NCBI RefSeq assembly: GCF_900184255.1
Contig: NZ_LT854639.1
Coordinates: 1-21,044 of the forward strand
Direction of reading: 5' to 3'
Length of the DNA: 21,044 nt
Source: Haloimpatiens massiliensis
Lineage (GTDB): Bacteria; Bacillota; Clostridia; Clostridiales; Clostridiaceae
Shown here: one piece after another, positions 6,260-14,392 of the stretch
Numbering within the stretch: position 1 is the first letter of the stretch
Layout of the letters: every line of letters begins with the position of its first letter
The notes under the pieces: model-generated
The model's input: only the letters and a program-made list of their open reading frames with translations
Told to the model about the DNA's origin: nothing
Database searches by the model: none
Position numbers and translations under genes: made by a program

Positions 6260-7867
6260 ATGATTCAGGACTTTAAAACCCTATTGTTTATGAATTTTGC
6301 CCAGCTTAAAAATAGAGTTAAAAATGCTTTGGCTAATCCTATAACGGCTATTAGAGAATTTGGAGCTTTTATATTTCCTTTTATCTTTATTTTTATAAGT
6401 TTATTAGGCAAAAAAAGTAAGAGAAAGCCCATTAGATACATTGAAGATATGAGTAAGGATTTTATAGGAGTTTTTATTATAGTTATATTGCTTTTAATAA
6501 TTTTATATATTTTATTTAAAGCATCTCAAGACTATAAACCTTTAAATTTTAGTATACAGGATGTGCATTATTTATTTCCATCACCTATAGGGGAAAAATC
6601 TTTGTGGATTTTTTCTATATTATCTGGGGCATTAGTGTTTATGGTAAATTATTTTTTTGCTGCTGTAGTTATATGGGTGATATTCCTAAAATACATAAAA
6701 GTTAGCTTCTTAAAGCTAATAATTAGTTCACTGGCTGTAGGGGTAATACATTTGTTTTTTAAAAGTTTAAATTTTATGCTTTATTCCATTAAAGTTAGGT
6801 ATAATGCAGAAAAAATGGTGAAAATAGTATCCAAGCTACTTGTGGTGAGCATATTTTTATATGTATTTACTGCATTCTGGTTTTATGGAAATAAATCTTT
6901 TTTACAAACTGTCAGTATTATAAGTTCAGGTGTTCCTATATTGTCATGGATGAAAGACATAATAATTTATCCATTAACCACTTATGGATTTCCATTAACC
7001 CAGTTTATTTTAATATTAGGCATTACAGTTCTATTATTTGTAGGTTCTGTTATTCTAGCAGTAGATTATTATGAATCTGTAAGTGAGAATGTAGAATTAA
7101 ATAATATTAATATTGAAGAATTAAATGTAGATAAAATGGTTCTAGAGGAATCTGTAAATATAGATGAAAAAAAGGTAAGAGAGGTAAAGGAGACTTTCCT
7201 TCATAGAGTAAAAGAAGAAGGTGCATTTTTATACAAAAATGATTTATTATTTAATAGAAAAAGTTCTTTTAGAAAAAGGGTAACAGTGTATTTAATTTTA
7301 GCTGTGATATTTGGAGGAATAGGGTATATTTTTAGAAAATTTCCTAATAAAAATCAGCTGCAATTAATAATAGCTTTAATGGGTATGTCTATTTCTGTAG
7401 GGATTAATCCTGTTCCTAGCATAAAATATGAATTAACCAAGACATATATATACTTAATGCCTGGAAGTGTAAAGAAAAAGATAGTGTGTATAATTTTACA
7501 TGATTATATTAGATGTATTATGACTTTAGTAAGTGTAATGATTCCATTAGCAATTATGGCTAGAATAGATATTTTCACAACTGTTCTGTATGTTATGGCT
7601 TTACTTTTAGTTAACTTAGCAAAAGGGTTATCTAAGATAGTGGTTCACTTTTTTATACCCGTTGATGATAAAGGAGGTGGGGGAGTAATAGAGGCAATAA
7701 TTCAGTACATTGTATTTTTAGTGCCTATTATAATTGGTATTTTAATTTATTTCCCTACGAAAATGGTATATGTTTCACTTATTTGTATGGGTGTTTTAGG
7801 ATTTATACTTGTCATGCTTATATTGTATTTAAGTGAAAAATTATTTAGTCATGTAGAATTGAGATAG
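6260..7867 (+). CDS. ABC exporter permease, large multi-pass membrane protein
   Basis: This 535-residue integral membrane protein has about ten to twelve hydrophobic segments. They form an N-terminal block (~35-255), a charged cytoplasmic linker (~262-315, rich in E, N and V) and a C-terminal block (~325-530). The layout and the opening MIQDFKTLLFMNFAQLKNR resemble the 'putative ABC exporter' family found next to CcmA-like ATPases in clostridia. I made that family assignment by recognition of pattern and context. The start follows AAGGGGGAG. With the upstream ATPase gene it should form an exporter. No bacteriocin precursor or drug-resistance marker is nearby, so the cargo is unknown. The gene ends before a large hairpin shared with the convergent LysM gene. 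Confidence 0.8.
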   Translation: MIQDFKTLLFMNFAQLKNRVKNALANPITAIREFGAFIFPFIFIFISLLGKKSKRKPIRYIEDMSKDFIGVFIIVILLLIILYILFKASQDYKPLNFSIQDVHYLFPSPIGEKSLWIFSILSGALVFMVNYFFAAVVIWVIFLKYIKVSFLKLIISSLAVGVIHLFFKSLNFMLYSIKVRYNAEKMVKIVSKLLVVSIFLYVFTAFWFYGNKSFLQTVSIISSGVPILSWMKDIIIYPLTTYGFPLTQFILILGITVLLFVGSVILAVDYYESVSENVELNNINIEELNVDKMVLEESVNIDEKKVREVKETFLHRVKEEGAFLYKNDLLFNRKSSFRKRVTVYLILAVIFGGIGYIFRKFPNKNQLQLIIALMGMSISVGINPVPSIKYELTKTYIYLMPGSVKKKIVCIILHDYIRCIMTLVSVMIPLAIMARIDIFTTVLYVMALLLVNLAKGLSKIVVHFFIPVDDKGGGGVIEAIIQYIVFLVPIIIGILIYFPTKMVYVSLICMGVLGFILVMLILYLSEKLFSHVELR

Positions 7868-7884
7868 AAAATTAAATAGACGTA

Positions 7885-7996
7885 AATAACAGGGGCTTTC
7901 GCGCTAAGAATAAATACTACGATATATTGTGCTAGATTTAAATTTTTAAGACAATAATCGTATGTAAATTCTTTAATGCAAAAGCCCCTTATTATT
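7885..7996. terminator. 112-nt palindrome between convergent genes, possible two-way terminator
   Basis: The outer arms AATAACAGGGGCTTTCGC (7885-7902) and GCAAAAGCCCCTTATTATT (7978-7996) pair with minor mismatches. The inner arms AAGAATAAATACTACGATAT and ATCGTATGTAAATTCTT pair further, leaving a ~20-nt loop. The element lies 17 bp after the permease stop and 83 bp from the end of the convergent LysM gene. It is far longer than a usual terminator stem and has no strong T-tract. Termination in both directions is plausible but not certain. Confidence 0.55.
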
Positions 7997-8079
7997 CATA
8001 CATAATTTAAACATCCATATAAATCAAAGACTTAAGTTTCATAGGTAGAATTTATTATTGGAAATTTAAAAATTGGTAT

Positions 8080-8787
8080 CTAGTTGGTATTTTTTTCTGT
8101 GTTGCAAGGTATTTCTATCTGTTGGCCTGTCCTAATTACACTAGATTTTTTAAGATTATTTAATTTTATAATTTCAATTACACCGTCTCTAGAGTCACAC
8201 CAACTCATATATTCTCTTGCAATTTTAAATAGTGTATCTCCAGGTTTTACTGTATAGGTTAAAGTATCTATTTTATTTGTTATGTTTGGATTTTGAGCTT
8301 TAGGAGAATCATAAGTTGGGATGCTAATAGTTTTACCAGTTATTAAAAGGCAAGTGTCATCTATTTTATTTAATTTTTTTAGCGTGTTGATAGCTTTAGA
8401 TGTATCTACATAGGGCATGTACTTTCTAGAAATACTAAACAAAGTATCTCCAGGCTTTATTTGATAACTTATGATCTTTTCATTAAGCTTTTCCTGTGAA
8501 AGTTCATTTGTTTCAGAAGAAGATTCTGAAGTTCCATCCTTTGAATTTAAAGATACTTCTTTTTCTACATCATTTTCTGGAATTTTAAATGGTTCCACAG
8601 TGTTTTCGGTATTAGAACTATTTTGAGTTTTATTATTGGATAAATCAGAGGATAAATCCTTTGTACTTATAGGTGTAAGGTAGTTATAAACAGTATAGGA
8701 TATGGCAGCTACTATGAATATTGTACATAAAGTTATAGCTAGCTTACTCCAGTAAAGCTTTATCCATTTTAAGTTGAGTTTTCTCAT
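8080..8787 (-). CDS. Membrane-anchored protein with two LysM domains
   Basis: This 235-residue protein has a basic N-terminus and one membrane segment (~17-36). A Ser/Asn/Glu-rich linker (~40-100) follows, then two LysM peptidoglycan-binding domains at ~107-157 and ~177-227. Each opens with the hallmark KPGDTLFSIS or KPGDTLFKIA. It should sit in the membrane with the LysM domains gripping the cell wall (or the cortex in a spore). No catalytic domain is present. The ATG at 8787 is 12 nt from GGAG. An in-frame TTG at 8793 is spaced 6 nt from it and may be the true start, adding two residues. It is followed at low confidence by no partner gene; the AbiEii-like gene lies 130 bp upstream in the same direction. 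Confidence 0.88.
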   Translation of the reverse strand: MRKLNLKWIKLYWSKLAITLCTIFIVAAISYTVYNYLTPISTKDLSSDLSNNKTQNSSNTENTVEPFKIPENDVEKEVSLNSKDGTSESSSETNELSQEKLNEKIISYQIKPGDTLFSISRKYMPYVDTSKAINTLKKLNKIDDTCLLITGKTISIPTYDSPKAQNPNITNKIDTLTYTVKPGDTLFKIAREYMSWCDSRDGVIEIIKLNNLKKSSVIRTGQQIEIPCNTEKNTN

Positions 8788-8922
8788 TTTTCAATATCAT
8801 CTCCTTTTCAATACATCTTTAATTATTTCCAAATGGTGGAATTTTATACAATGAATTTTATTAATTTGAAAAGAAGATGATAATATTATTAAGAAACCAC
8901 TGCTTTTTATGGTGGTACTAGG

Positions 8923-10086
8923 TTACATTAAGTAATTAGTATATATTAATCTTAAAGGATGATTAATTTTAGATAAATTGATTTTTTTGTTTTTAGAATT
9001 AAGTATTTTTTTTAGATTTTTTATATATCTATCTTTATCTTTAGAGTCAAGAGATAAAAAGTATCTGTATTCCCCATCTATAGATTTTAAAGTTTGAAAT
9101 TTATCTATATCTCCATTGTGAATATAATTTTTTAAGGAGGTAGTCCATAAATACAAGTGCATGCTCATAATACTCCACATGTTGGCATCTAAGATATTAT
9201 TTATATTTTGCTGAATATATAATTTTTCGAAGTTTCTCAGATTTTCCGGAGTTCTAGAACCTTCATAACTTAAGTCTACTATGGAGAAATACCATAGAGT
9301 TTTTAAGATATCTGTTAATATTTTATTTAAAGGTATCATAGGGAGTTTTTTTATGGATAACTCTGAATAAAGATTTATTTTTAGCTGGGATGGTACAGAA
9401 CTAAAAATGTCCTCATCCCTAAAAGCATTTAGTAAATAGTATAAATCGTATATATTTTTATAGAAACTATCCAGTTTGGATAATTGAAGACCTATGGAAT
9501 TTATAGCAAAAGTTAAAAGTTTATCGCTTATTAATGTAGCAGGAGAAATACATAATGGGGAAAAGTTTAGTTTCATGCCAAAAGTTTCAGTATTTTTTGT
9601 AGAGGTTACTGGTATTTCATTGATATCCATAAATAAAAAATCAAATTTTAAAAGAAAATTACTTTTTCTCTTTTTAGGATTATAATAAAAAGGCAAATCT
9701 AACATATAAGTTACCATGGGAAGAGTCTTGCCTTTTGCAGGAATATATTCTTTAAAGGAGCATTTTATCCGGTTATAAGTTAGATTTCTACATACACTTT
9801 TTAATATTTCTATAATTTCATTGTTGGATAGATTACAAACAAAATCTATATCAGCAGTACATCTTTGCACAGGAAGCGGAAGATATGCTTGAGTACAGGC
9901 GCCTCCCTTTAATATGCATCTGTTTTTTGTAAGTTTTTGAATTTCACCTAGCATTTCATAAGACCACATATGTCTTTCTAATATATAATTTCTATAAAAT
10001 CCATACTTTTCAGCTGTTTTACGTATATAATCTTTATTAAAAATTTCTATTGGGTGAACTAACCCATTTAACGAGGCACCATACAT
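8923..10086 (-). CDS. AbiEii/AbiGii-type nucleotidyltransferase, no antitoxin neighbour
   Basis: This is a 387-residue protein of the nucleotidyltransferase AbiEii/AbiGii (DUF1814) family. Members such as AbiEii and the MenT toxins transfer nucleotides, in known MenT cases onto tRNA 3' ends. Motif I is LKGG at residues 59-62, followed by RCTADIDF (75-82) with the metal-binding pair Asp79 and Asp81. A third acidic site in KFDF (Asp149) and the SDKLLTF...NIYDLYYLL region (188-219) complete the pattern. The start follows AAAGGATG. No AbiEi-type winged-helix antitoxin is encoded on either side: upstream is an 840-bp gene-free stretch and downstream a LysM gene. It may be an orphan toxin, a housekeeping enzyme, or paired with an RNA or distant antitoxin. 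Confidence 0.85.
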   Translation of the reverse strand: MYGASLNGLVHPIEIFNKDYIRKTAEKYGFYRNYILERHMWSYEMLGEIQKLTKNRCILKGGACTQAYLPLPVQRCTADIDFVCNLSNNEIIEILKSVCRNLTYNRIKCSFKEYIPAKGKTLPMVTYMLDLPFYYNPKKRKSNFLLKFDFLFMDINEIPVTSTKNTETFGMKLNFSPLCISPATLISDKLLTFAINSIGLQLSKLDSFYKNIYDLYYLLNAFRDEDIFSSVPSQLKINLYSELSIKKLPMIPLNKILTDILKTLWYFSIVDLSYEGSRTPENLRNFEKLYIQQNINNILDANMWSIMSMHLYLWTTSLKNYIHNGDIDKFQTLKSIDGEYRYFLSLDSKDKDRYIKNLKKILNSKNKKINLSKINHPLRLIYTNYLM

Positions 10087-10326
10087 ATAAAAACATCCTT
10101 TCTATATTTTACTCTTTTTATCTTATGGCTATCTACACATACTAGTAGCTTGTATATAGGCAAAATAGATTGGTAGATATGCCTCTAAATAGCAATTTAT
10201 AGCTTTGGTAATTTCACTTAATGTATTAGTATAAATTTATTTATATTATATGTATATTAACTATAAAAAATATGTAGTAAGTTAAAATAGTAAGGGCAAT
10301 AATATAATTTTATAAATATCTAATAT
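10087..10326. other. Leader of the AbiEii-like gene, otherwise empty
   Basis: This is the first part of an 840-bp stretch without protein genes. It is AT-rich and contains the ribosome binding site for the minus-strand AbiEii-like gene. I saw no convincing promoter, small antitoxin ORF or RNA gene. Confidence 0.3.
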
Positions 10327-10637
10327 GATTAACTCACAATAAGGTACAATGCAGTGGAATTATGAAATTTCTCATCCATGACTTTCATAAGAGCTAGGAA
10401 CAATAAATTTAATTTAAGAAATTCTAATCTTTTAGCCATATAAAATTATCTAACGCTCACATTCAGCGTCCTGCCTCAGGTTTGCTAGTCTGGCGTCCTT
10501 GCCAGGCTTACGATAATTTTATCTGTCTAAAAGAAGAATTTCTAAAATTAAATTTAAATAGTTCCTTAGCTTCTTATGTAACTCATTCCAGAGAAATTTC
10601 ATAATTCAGGTAATGGAATACTTTTTGTGGGATAATC
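10327..10637. repeat. 311-bp palindromic element with three-hairpin GC-rich core
   Basis: The left arm (10327-~10450) and right arm (~10512-10637) are inverted repeats of about 125 bp. Shared blocks include GAATTATGAAATTTCTC, CATAAGAGCTAGGAAC-like, AAATTTAATTT, AGAAATTCT, CTTTTAG and ATAAAATTATC. The ends (GATTAACTCACAATAAGG and the complement of TTTTTGTGGGATAATC) resemble each other as terminal inverted repeats. The core at 10451-10511 is GC-rich and folds into ACGCT/AGCGT, CCTG/CAGG and AGTCTGGC/GCCAGGCTT, giving a branched tip on a long stem. Related copies lie at 6073-6158 and 5052-5107. It looks like a non-autonomous mobile repeat (MITE-like) or structured RNA; no transposase is present. 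Confidence 0.75.
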
Positions 10638-10850
10638 TTAATATAACTTTTGTGTTTGTGAAATCACAATTTAAAAATGAAAATTTAAAGGAATATTTTT
10701 ATTTTCTTTATTTATCTTTAATGTAGAACTAGAAAATTATGTGAAAATTTCATTATCTAATTAAAAGTAATGATAAATTAATACATTTGTAGGATTGAAG
10801 ACTAGTAGTAGAGATTTACTATTTACTGCAGTAAAAATTAAGGGAAAACG

Positions 10851-10908
10851 TTGACATATAGGTAATATAGATATATCATATATGTATATCCATATATGTG
10901 AATATATC
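10851..10908 (+). promoter_or_regulatory. Promoter and palindromic operator of the ArsR-type gene
   Basis: TTGACA (10851-10856) and TATCAT (10874-10879) are 17 bp apart, ~48 bp before the TTG start codon. An inverted repeat from 10870 to 10908 has half-sites GATATATC-ATATATG and CATATATG-TGAATATATC around a TATATC centre. It covers the -10 box and the start of transcription. This placement matches autorepression by an ArsR/SmtB dimer. Confidence 0.7.
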
Positions 10909-10926
10909 AAAAGAAGGTGATAATAT

Positions 10927-11274
10927 TTGAATAATCTAATTGATTTTTTTAAAATGCTATCGGATGAAACTAGATTAAGAATAATAATGCTCCTATGGCA
11001 AAAGCCACTGTGTGTATGTGAGCTTTGTTATATATTAAAATTATCTCAACCAAAGGTATCAAGACATCTTGCTAAGCTTAGGGATATAGGTATAGTTAAG
11101 GATGATAGGCAAAGTCAATGGATTTTTTATTATTTAAATATCCAAGATGAAACTATGAAGGATATTGTCCATAAAATAGGAAAACATATAGATGATTATG
11201 ACATTCTTAAGAAAGATTTAGAAACTTTTAAAAATAGAAATGTAGATTATAAAGATCTTTGCAAAAGAGAATAA
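10927..11274 (+). CDS. ArsR/SmtB-family metal(loid)-responsive repressor
   Basis: This is a 115-residue winged-helix repressor. It opens with LIDFFKMLSDETRLRIIMLL, followed by LCVCELCYIL with Cys29, Cys31 and Cys34. CVC in this helix is the arsenite/antimonite-binding motif of ArsR-type sensors. The recognition helix is LSQPKVSRHLAKLRDIGIV (39-57) and the wing is DDRQSQWIFYYL. Metal binding should release it from the palindrome overlapping its own promoter. Translation starts at a TTG preceded by GAAGGTGAT. It heads a group with a thioredoxin-like protein and a CobW GTPase. No arsenite pump or arsenate reductase is encoded nearby, so the inducer is likely a thiophilic metal or metalloid but is not proven to be arsenic. 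Confidence 0.92.
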   Translation: MNNLIDFFKMLSDETRLRIIMLLWQKPLCVCELCYILKLSQPKVSRHLAKLRDIGIVKDDRQSQWIFYYLNIQDETMKDIVHKIGKHIDDYDILKKDLETFKNRNVDYKDLCKRE

Positions 11275-11405
11275 AATAATTTAAGAAAATTAGTGGTAAT
11301 TTCCACATTCAGTTTATACTCTAAACTTTATATTAAACCATTAGTGCAAAGCAATGATTGTATATTAATAACCCAAATATATTATTCTATGAAAGAGGTG
11401 TTCTT

Positions 11406-11636
11406 ATGATTATTAAAATTTTAGGTACTGGCTGTGAAAAATGTGATAAGCTTCAAAAGAATATAAAAAAAGCTGTAGATGAACTGGGAATAGATGCTAC
11501 TGTAGAAAAGGTAGAGGATTTAAAAAGTATAATGATGTATGGAGTTATGAGTACACCTGCATTAGTGATAGACAATAAGGTAAAATCAGTGGGGAAAGTT
11601 CTTTCTGTAGAAGAGATTAAAAAATACTTAAAATAG
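11406..11636 (+). CDS. Thioredoxin-like small redox protein (CxxC)
   Basis: This is a 76-residue minimal thioredoxin-fold protein. I start it at the ATG at 11406, 6-7 nt after AAGAGGTG; an upstream in-frame start at 11358 has no ribosome binding site. The redox motif is GTGCEKC (Cys10, Cys13) and the cis-proline is Pro51 in STPALVI. This is the 'redox-active disulfide protein 2' or glutaredoxin-like type often encoded with ArsR regulators and metal permeases. It may reduce or relay thiols for metal or metalloid handling. It lies 12 bp before the CobW gene, so the two are cotranscribed; a 130-bp gap separates it from the ArsR gene. Confidence 0.85.
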   Translation: MIIKILGTGCEKCDKLQKNIKKAVDELGIDATVEKVEDLKSIMMYGVMSTPALVIDNKVKSVGKVLSVEEIKKYLK

Positions 11637-11647
11637 GGGGGAAAACT

Positions 11648-12580
11648 ATGGATAAAAAAATAAAGCTCTATCTTTTAACAGGATTTTTAGGTTCAGGTAA
11701 AACTACTTTTTTAACTAATGTGCTAGAGAGCCTTAGTGAAAGAAAAGTTGGAGTAATTATGAATGAGTTTGGAAAAGTGGGCATAGATGGAACAATTATC
11801 AAAAAAGAAGGTATGGAATTAGTTGAAATTAATAGAGGATCTATATTTTGTTCTTGTCTAAAATTATCCTTTGCTTCAGCTATGATAGAAATGGCAGATA
11901 GAGAAATGGAGTATTTATTTGTGGAAAGCTCAGGGCTTGCAGATCCTTCTAATATAGGAGATATTTTAGAAGGAGTGACTTCCGTAAAGGGAGATGTATA
12001 CGATTATAGAGGAGCTATATGTCTTATAGATGCACCTAACTTTTTAGAACAAATTGAGGATTTAGAAACTGTAGAAAGGCAGTTGAAGCACTGTCATATG
12101 GTTATACTAAATAAAATAGATTTAGTAAATGAAGATACTTTAAATAAAGTTATAGCTAAAATACGTGAAATAAATAATAAGGTACACATAGAAGAGGCCT
12201 CTTTTGGAAAAGTCAGTTTAGACTTTTTAGAAAAAGATCTTACTAAGGATGGCTGGATTGAAATAGAAGAGAGCACTAATACTCCAGAAAATAAACCAAA
12301 AACTTTAAACTTAACTTATGAAGGAGAAATTACTAAAGATAAGTTAACAGCATTTATAGATAAAATATCTTCTGATGCATTTAGAATAAAGGGATTTTTC
12401 AAATTAGAAGATGGTTGGAATCAAGTAGATGTAGTTAATAAAAAAATTGACTATAAGCCTTGGAATAAGGATGAAGGTACTTCACAGATAGTTATAATAT
12501 CTAAAATAGGGCCTAATATAATAAGACCTATATTTACTGCTTGGGAAGAGGTAGTAGGAAAAGAAATGAAACTTAGATAA
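11648..12580 (+). CDS. CobW/G3E-family GTPase (metal chaperone type)
   Basis: This 310-residue P-loop GTPase belongs to the CobW/UreG/HypB (COG0523) group. Walker A is TGFLGSGKTT (11-20), the switch region contains MNEFGKVGIDG (38-48), Walker B is ESSGLADP (93-100), and the base-recognition motif is NKID (155-158). The C-terminal CobW_C-like domain is at about 220-305. The usual CxCC metal motif is altered: the segment reads GSIFCSC (64-70), leaving two cysteines. G3E proteins deliver metals such as zinc, cobalt or nickel to target enzymes. With an ArsR sensor and a redox protein upstream, a metal-stress role is likely, but the metal is unknown. The ribosome binding site is GGGGGG. It ends before the terminator at 12681-12752. 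Confidence 0.9.
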   Translation: MDKKIKLYLLTGFLGSGKTTFLTNVLESLSERKVGVIMNEFGKVGIDGTIIKKEGMELVEINRGSIFCSCLKLSFASAMIEMADREMEYLFVESSGLADPSNIGDILEGVTSVKGDVYDYRGAICLIDAPNFLEQIEDLETVERQLKHCHMVILNKIDLVNEDTLNKVIAKIREINNKVHIEEASFGKVSLDFLEKDLTKDGWIEIEESTNTPENKPKTLNLTYEGEITKDKLTAFIDKISSDAFRIKGFFKLEDGWNQVDVVNKKIDYKPWNKDEGTSQIVIISKIGPNIIRPIFTAWEEVVGKEMKLR

Positions 12581-12680
12581 AAGCATGAAGTGAAATTTTG
12601 AAGTAAACCATATAAATTAAATATATAAATGAACATCTAAATAAATATGAAAATAAAATATTCAAATAAGGCATGCAAAT

Positions 12681-12752
12681 AAAATCTGCTTATAAGATAG
12701 CAATAAAAGACTGTAAAAGTTATAGTTATTACTATCTTAGGCAGATTTTTTA
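12681..12752 (+). terminator. Intrinsic terminator after the CobW gene
   Basis: AAATCTGC plus TATAAGATAG (12682-12700) pairs with CTATCTTA-GGCAGATTT (12732-12749), with a ~30-nt internal segment and a trailing T-run. The 12581-12907 interval otherwise holds only AT-rich sequence and the ribosome binding site AGGAGGTG of the Sir2 gene. I saw no firm promoter. Confidence 0.7.
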
Positions 12753-12907
12753 GTATGGTTTTATAATTTATACTTTTTTTGTTAAAATATAATAATATGT
12801 AATGGGTAATGATATAATTATATGCAGGATTAGGTAGTTAATAATTTATTTTCTATAGTTTTAATAAGGACATAATTATATAGAATAGATTTTAGGAGGT
12901 GTTCTAA

Positions 12908-13645
12908 GTGGAAAATATTCAAAAATTAAAAGAAATCCTAAGAGAAAGTTCTAATGTGGTTTTCTTTGGGGGAGCAGGTGTATCTACTGAAAGTAATATT
13001 CCTGATTTTAGATCTAATAAAGGATTGTTTAATGCTAAAAATAGTTTTAAATATCCTCCTGAGGTTATGCTTAGTAGAAGCTTTTTTGATAGTCATAAAG
13101 AGGAATTTTATAAATTTTACAAGGATAAGATGATATTTAAAGATGCAAGACCTAATTTAGCTCATGAATCTTTAGCTAAGCTAGAGGAAATGGGAAAATT
13201 AAAAACTGTAATAACTCAAAATATAGATGGCTTACATCAAATGGCAGGATCAAAGAACGTACTAGAACTTCATGGATCTATTCATAGAAATTATTGTATG
13301 GATTGTGGAGCCTTTTATCCTTTAGATTATATGTTAAAAAATGGAGAAAAAACTCCTATTTGCGAGAAATGTGGAGGGGTAGTAAAGCCAGATGTAGTAC
13401 TCTATGAAGAAGGGCTAAATATGGATGTTATACAAAAGTCTGTTGAATATATTGCAAAAGCTGATGTACTTATAGTAGGGGGAACTTCATTGGTAGTGTA
13501 TCCAGCTGCAGGACTTATTCAGTATTTTAAAGGCACTAAATTAATATTAATAAATAAAAAGCCTACTCCTTACGACAAGAAAGCTAAACTTGTCATAAAT
13601 GATAGTATAGGAAAAGTTTTGGCTGAAGCTATAAAGTTTGATTAA
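12908..13645 (+). CDS. cobB: NAD-dependent protein deacylase, Sir2/CobB type
   Basis: This 245-residue cytoplasmic sirtuin removes acyl groups from lysines, using NAD+ and releasing O-acyl-ADP-ribose and nicotinamide. The NAD-binding signature GAGVSTESNIPDFRS is at 22-36 and TQNIDGLH at 103-110. The catalytic base is His122 in ELHGS. A zinc knuckle is formed by Cys130/Cys133 and Cys152/Cys155. The NAD pocket closes with GGTSLVVYPAAGLI at 191-204. Length is normal for bacterial sirtuins. Translation starts at GTG after AGGAGGTG. The gene is monocistronic between two terminators and shows no functional link with its neighbours. Confidence 0.96.
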   Translation: MENIQKLKEILRESSNVVFFGGAGVSTESNIPDFRSNKGLFNAKNSFKYPPEVMLSRSFFDSHKEEFYKFYKDKMIFKDARPNLAHESLAKLEEMGKLKTVITQNIDGLHQMAGSKNVLELHGSIHRNYCMDCGAFYPLDYMLKNGEKTPICEKCGGVVKPDVVLYEEGLNMDVIQKSVEYIAKADVLIVGGTSLVVYPAAGLIQYFKGTKLILINKKPTPYDKKAKLVINDSIGKVLAEAIKFD

Positions 13646-13672
13646 GTTTTAACTAAAATCTAATTAATTTTA

Positions 13673-13703
13673 GAACCACTGGAAATTTTCCAGTGGTTTT
13701 TTT
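13673..13703 (+). terminator. Intrinsic terminator of the Sir2 gene
   Basis: AACCACTGGAAA pairs with TTTCCAGTGGTT and is followed by seven Ts. This is a textbook stem and U-tract, 28 bp after the stop codon. Confidence 0.92.
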
Positions 13704-13836
13704 GTCGATGCATAGTTTATTGTGACTATAAAAAATCATGGAAAATAATAAAAAACTTTAATAAAAAGTAAAAGCTAGAATATACTTTAATGTAAAATTC
13801 AAAAATACAAAGGAACATAGGGGGTAGAGTGGGAGA

Positions 13837-14334
13837 ATGAAAAAGATGATAAGAGTTATTATGAATGTATTTTTTATATTGATAATTGCGTTATTGTCTT
13901 GGATGGTAATTAGCAATGTTCTATTTAAAGGAGATAAAAGTAAAGCCCCTACTATTTTTGGGTACAGAAGTTTCATAGTCTTAAGTGGTAGTATGGAGCC
14001 TAAAATAAAACCTGGAGATGTGATATGGGTTAAAAAAACCCATATGAAAGAACTAAAGGAAGGAGATATATTAACATATATTTCTGAAGAAAACTTTATA
14101 ACACATAGGATTAAAAAAATAGAAGGAAATAGTTTAGTAACTAAGGGGGATGCAAATAATGTGGAGGATTCTCCTATTAAATCTTCGCAGGTGTATGGAA
14201 AGTATTCATTTAGAATACCATATCTTGGTTATATTTTAGTGGGGTTAAAAAAACCATTAGTGTTTATTACTATAATTGCGATTTTTATAGTTTGTATTAC
14301 TGTGGAGGTTTTAAAAAAGTGTTTTGCCCATTAA
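13837..14334 (+). CDS. sipW: Signal peptidase I, SipW (ER/archaeal) type
   Basis: This is a 165-residue membrane peptidase with an N-terminal membrane helix (~5-29) and a second helix near the C-terminus (~140-158). The nucleophile is Ser52 in LSGSMEP. The general-base position carries His90 in FITHRI rather than lysine, which defines the SipW or ER-type branch (Ser-His) as opposed to ordinary bacterial LepB. The GDANN motif is at 104-108. It heads an operon with two TasA-type proteins, the known SipW substrates, whose signal peptides end in the expected A/G-YF pattern. The start is at ATG after GTGGGAG. It probably processes both proteins as they are exported. Confidence 0.93.
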   Translation: MKKMIRVIMNVFFILIIALLSWMVISNVLFKGDKSKAPTIFGYRSFIVLSGSMEPKIKPGDVIWVKKTHMKELKEGDILTYISEENFITHRIKKIEGNSLVTKGDANNVEDSPIKSSQVYGKYSFRIPYLGYILVGLKKPLVFITIIAIFIVCITVEVLKKCFAH

Positions 14335-14392
14335 TGTGTTGTGAAAAGGCATTGATGAGTATATAAATTAAATTTTATGGGAGGTTTTAGAT

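Noticed and set aside
8883..8915. Terminator after the AbiEii-like gene
   Set aside because: ACCAC/GTGGT can pair around a 12-nt loop, but the stem is only 5-6 bp and the T-tract is poor, so I did not list it.
10327..10637. Possible CRISPR array or insertion sequence
   Set aside because: There are no regularly spaced direct repeats and no transposase frame; the structure is a single long inverted repeat.
11358..11405. Longer N-terminus for the thioredoxin-like protein
   Set aside because: The ATG at 11406 has a good ribosome binding site and places the fold start correctly; the 16-residue extension has neither.
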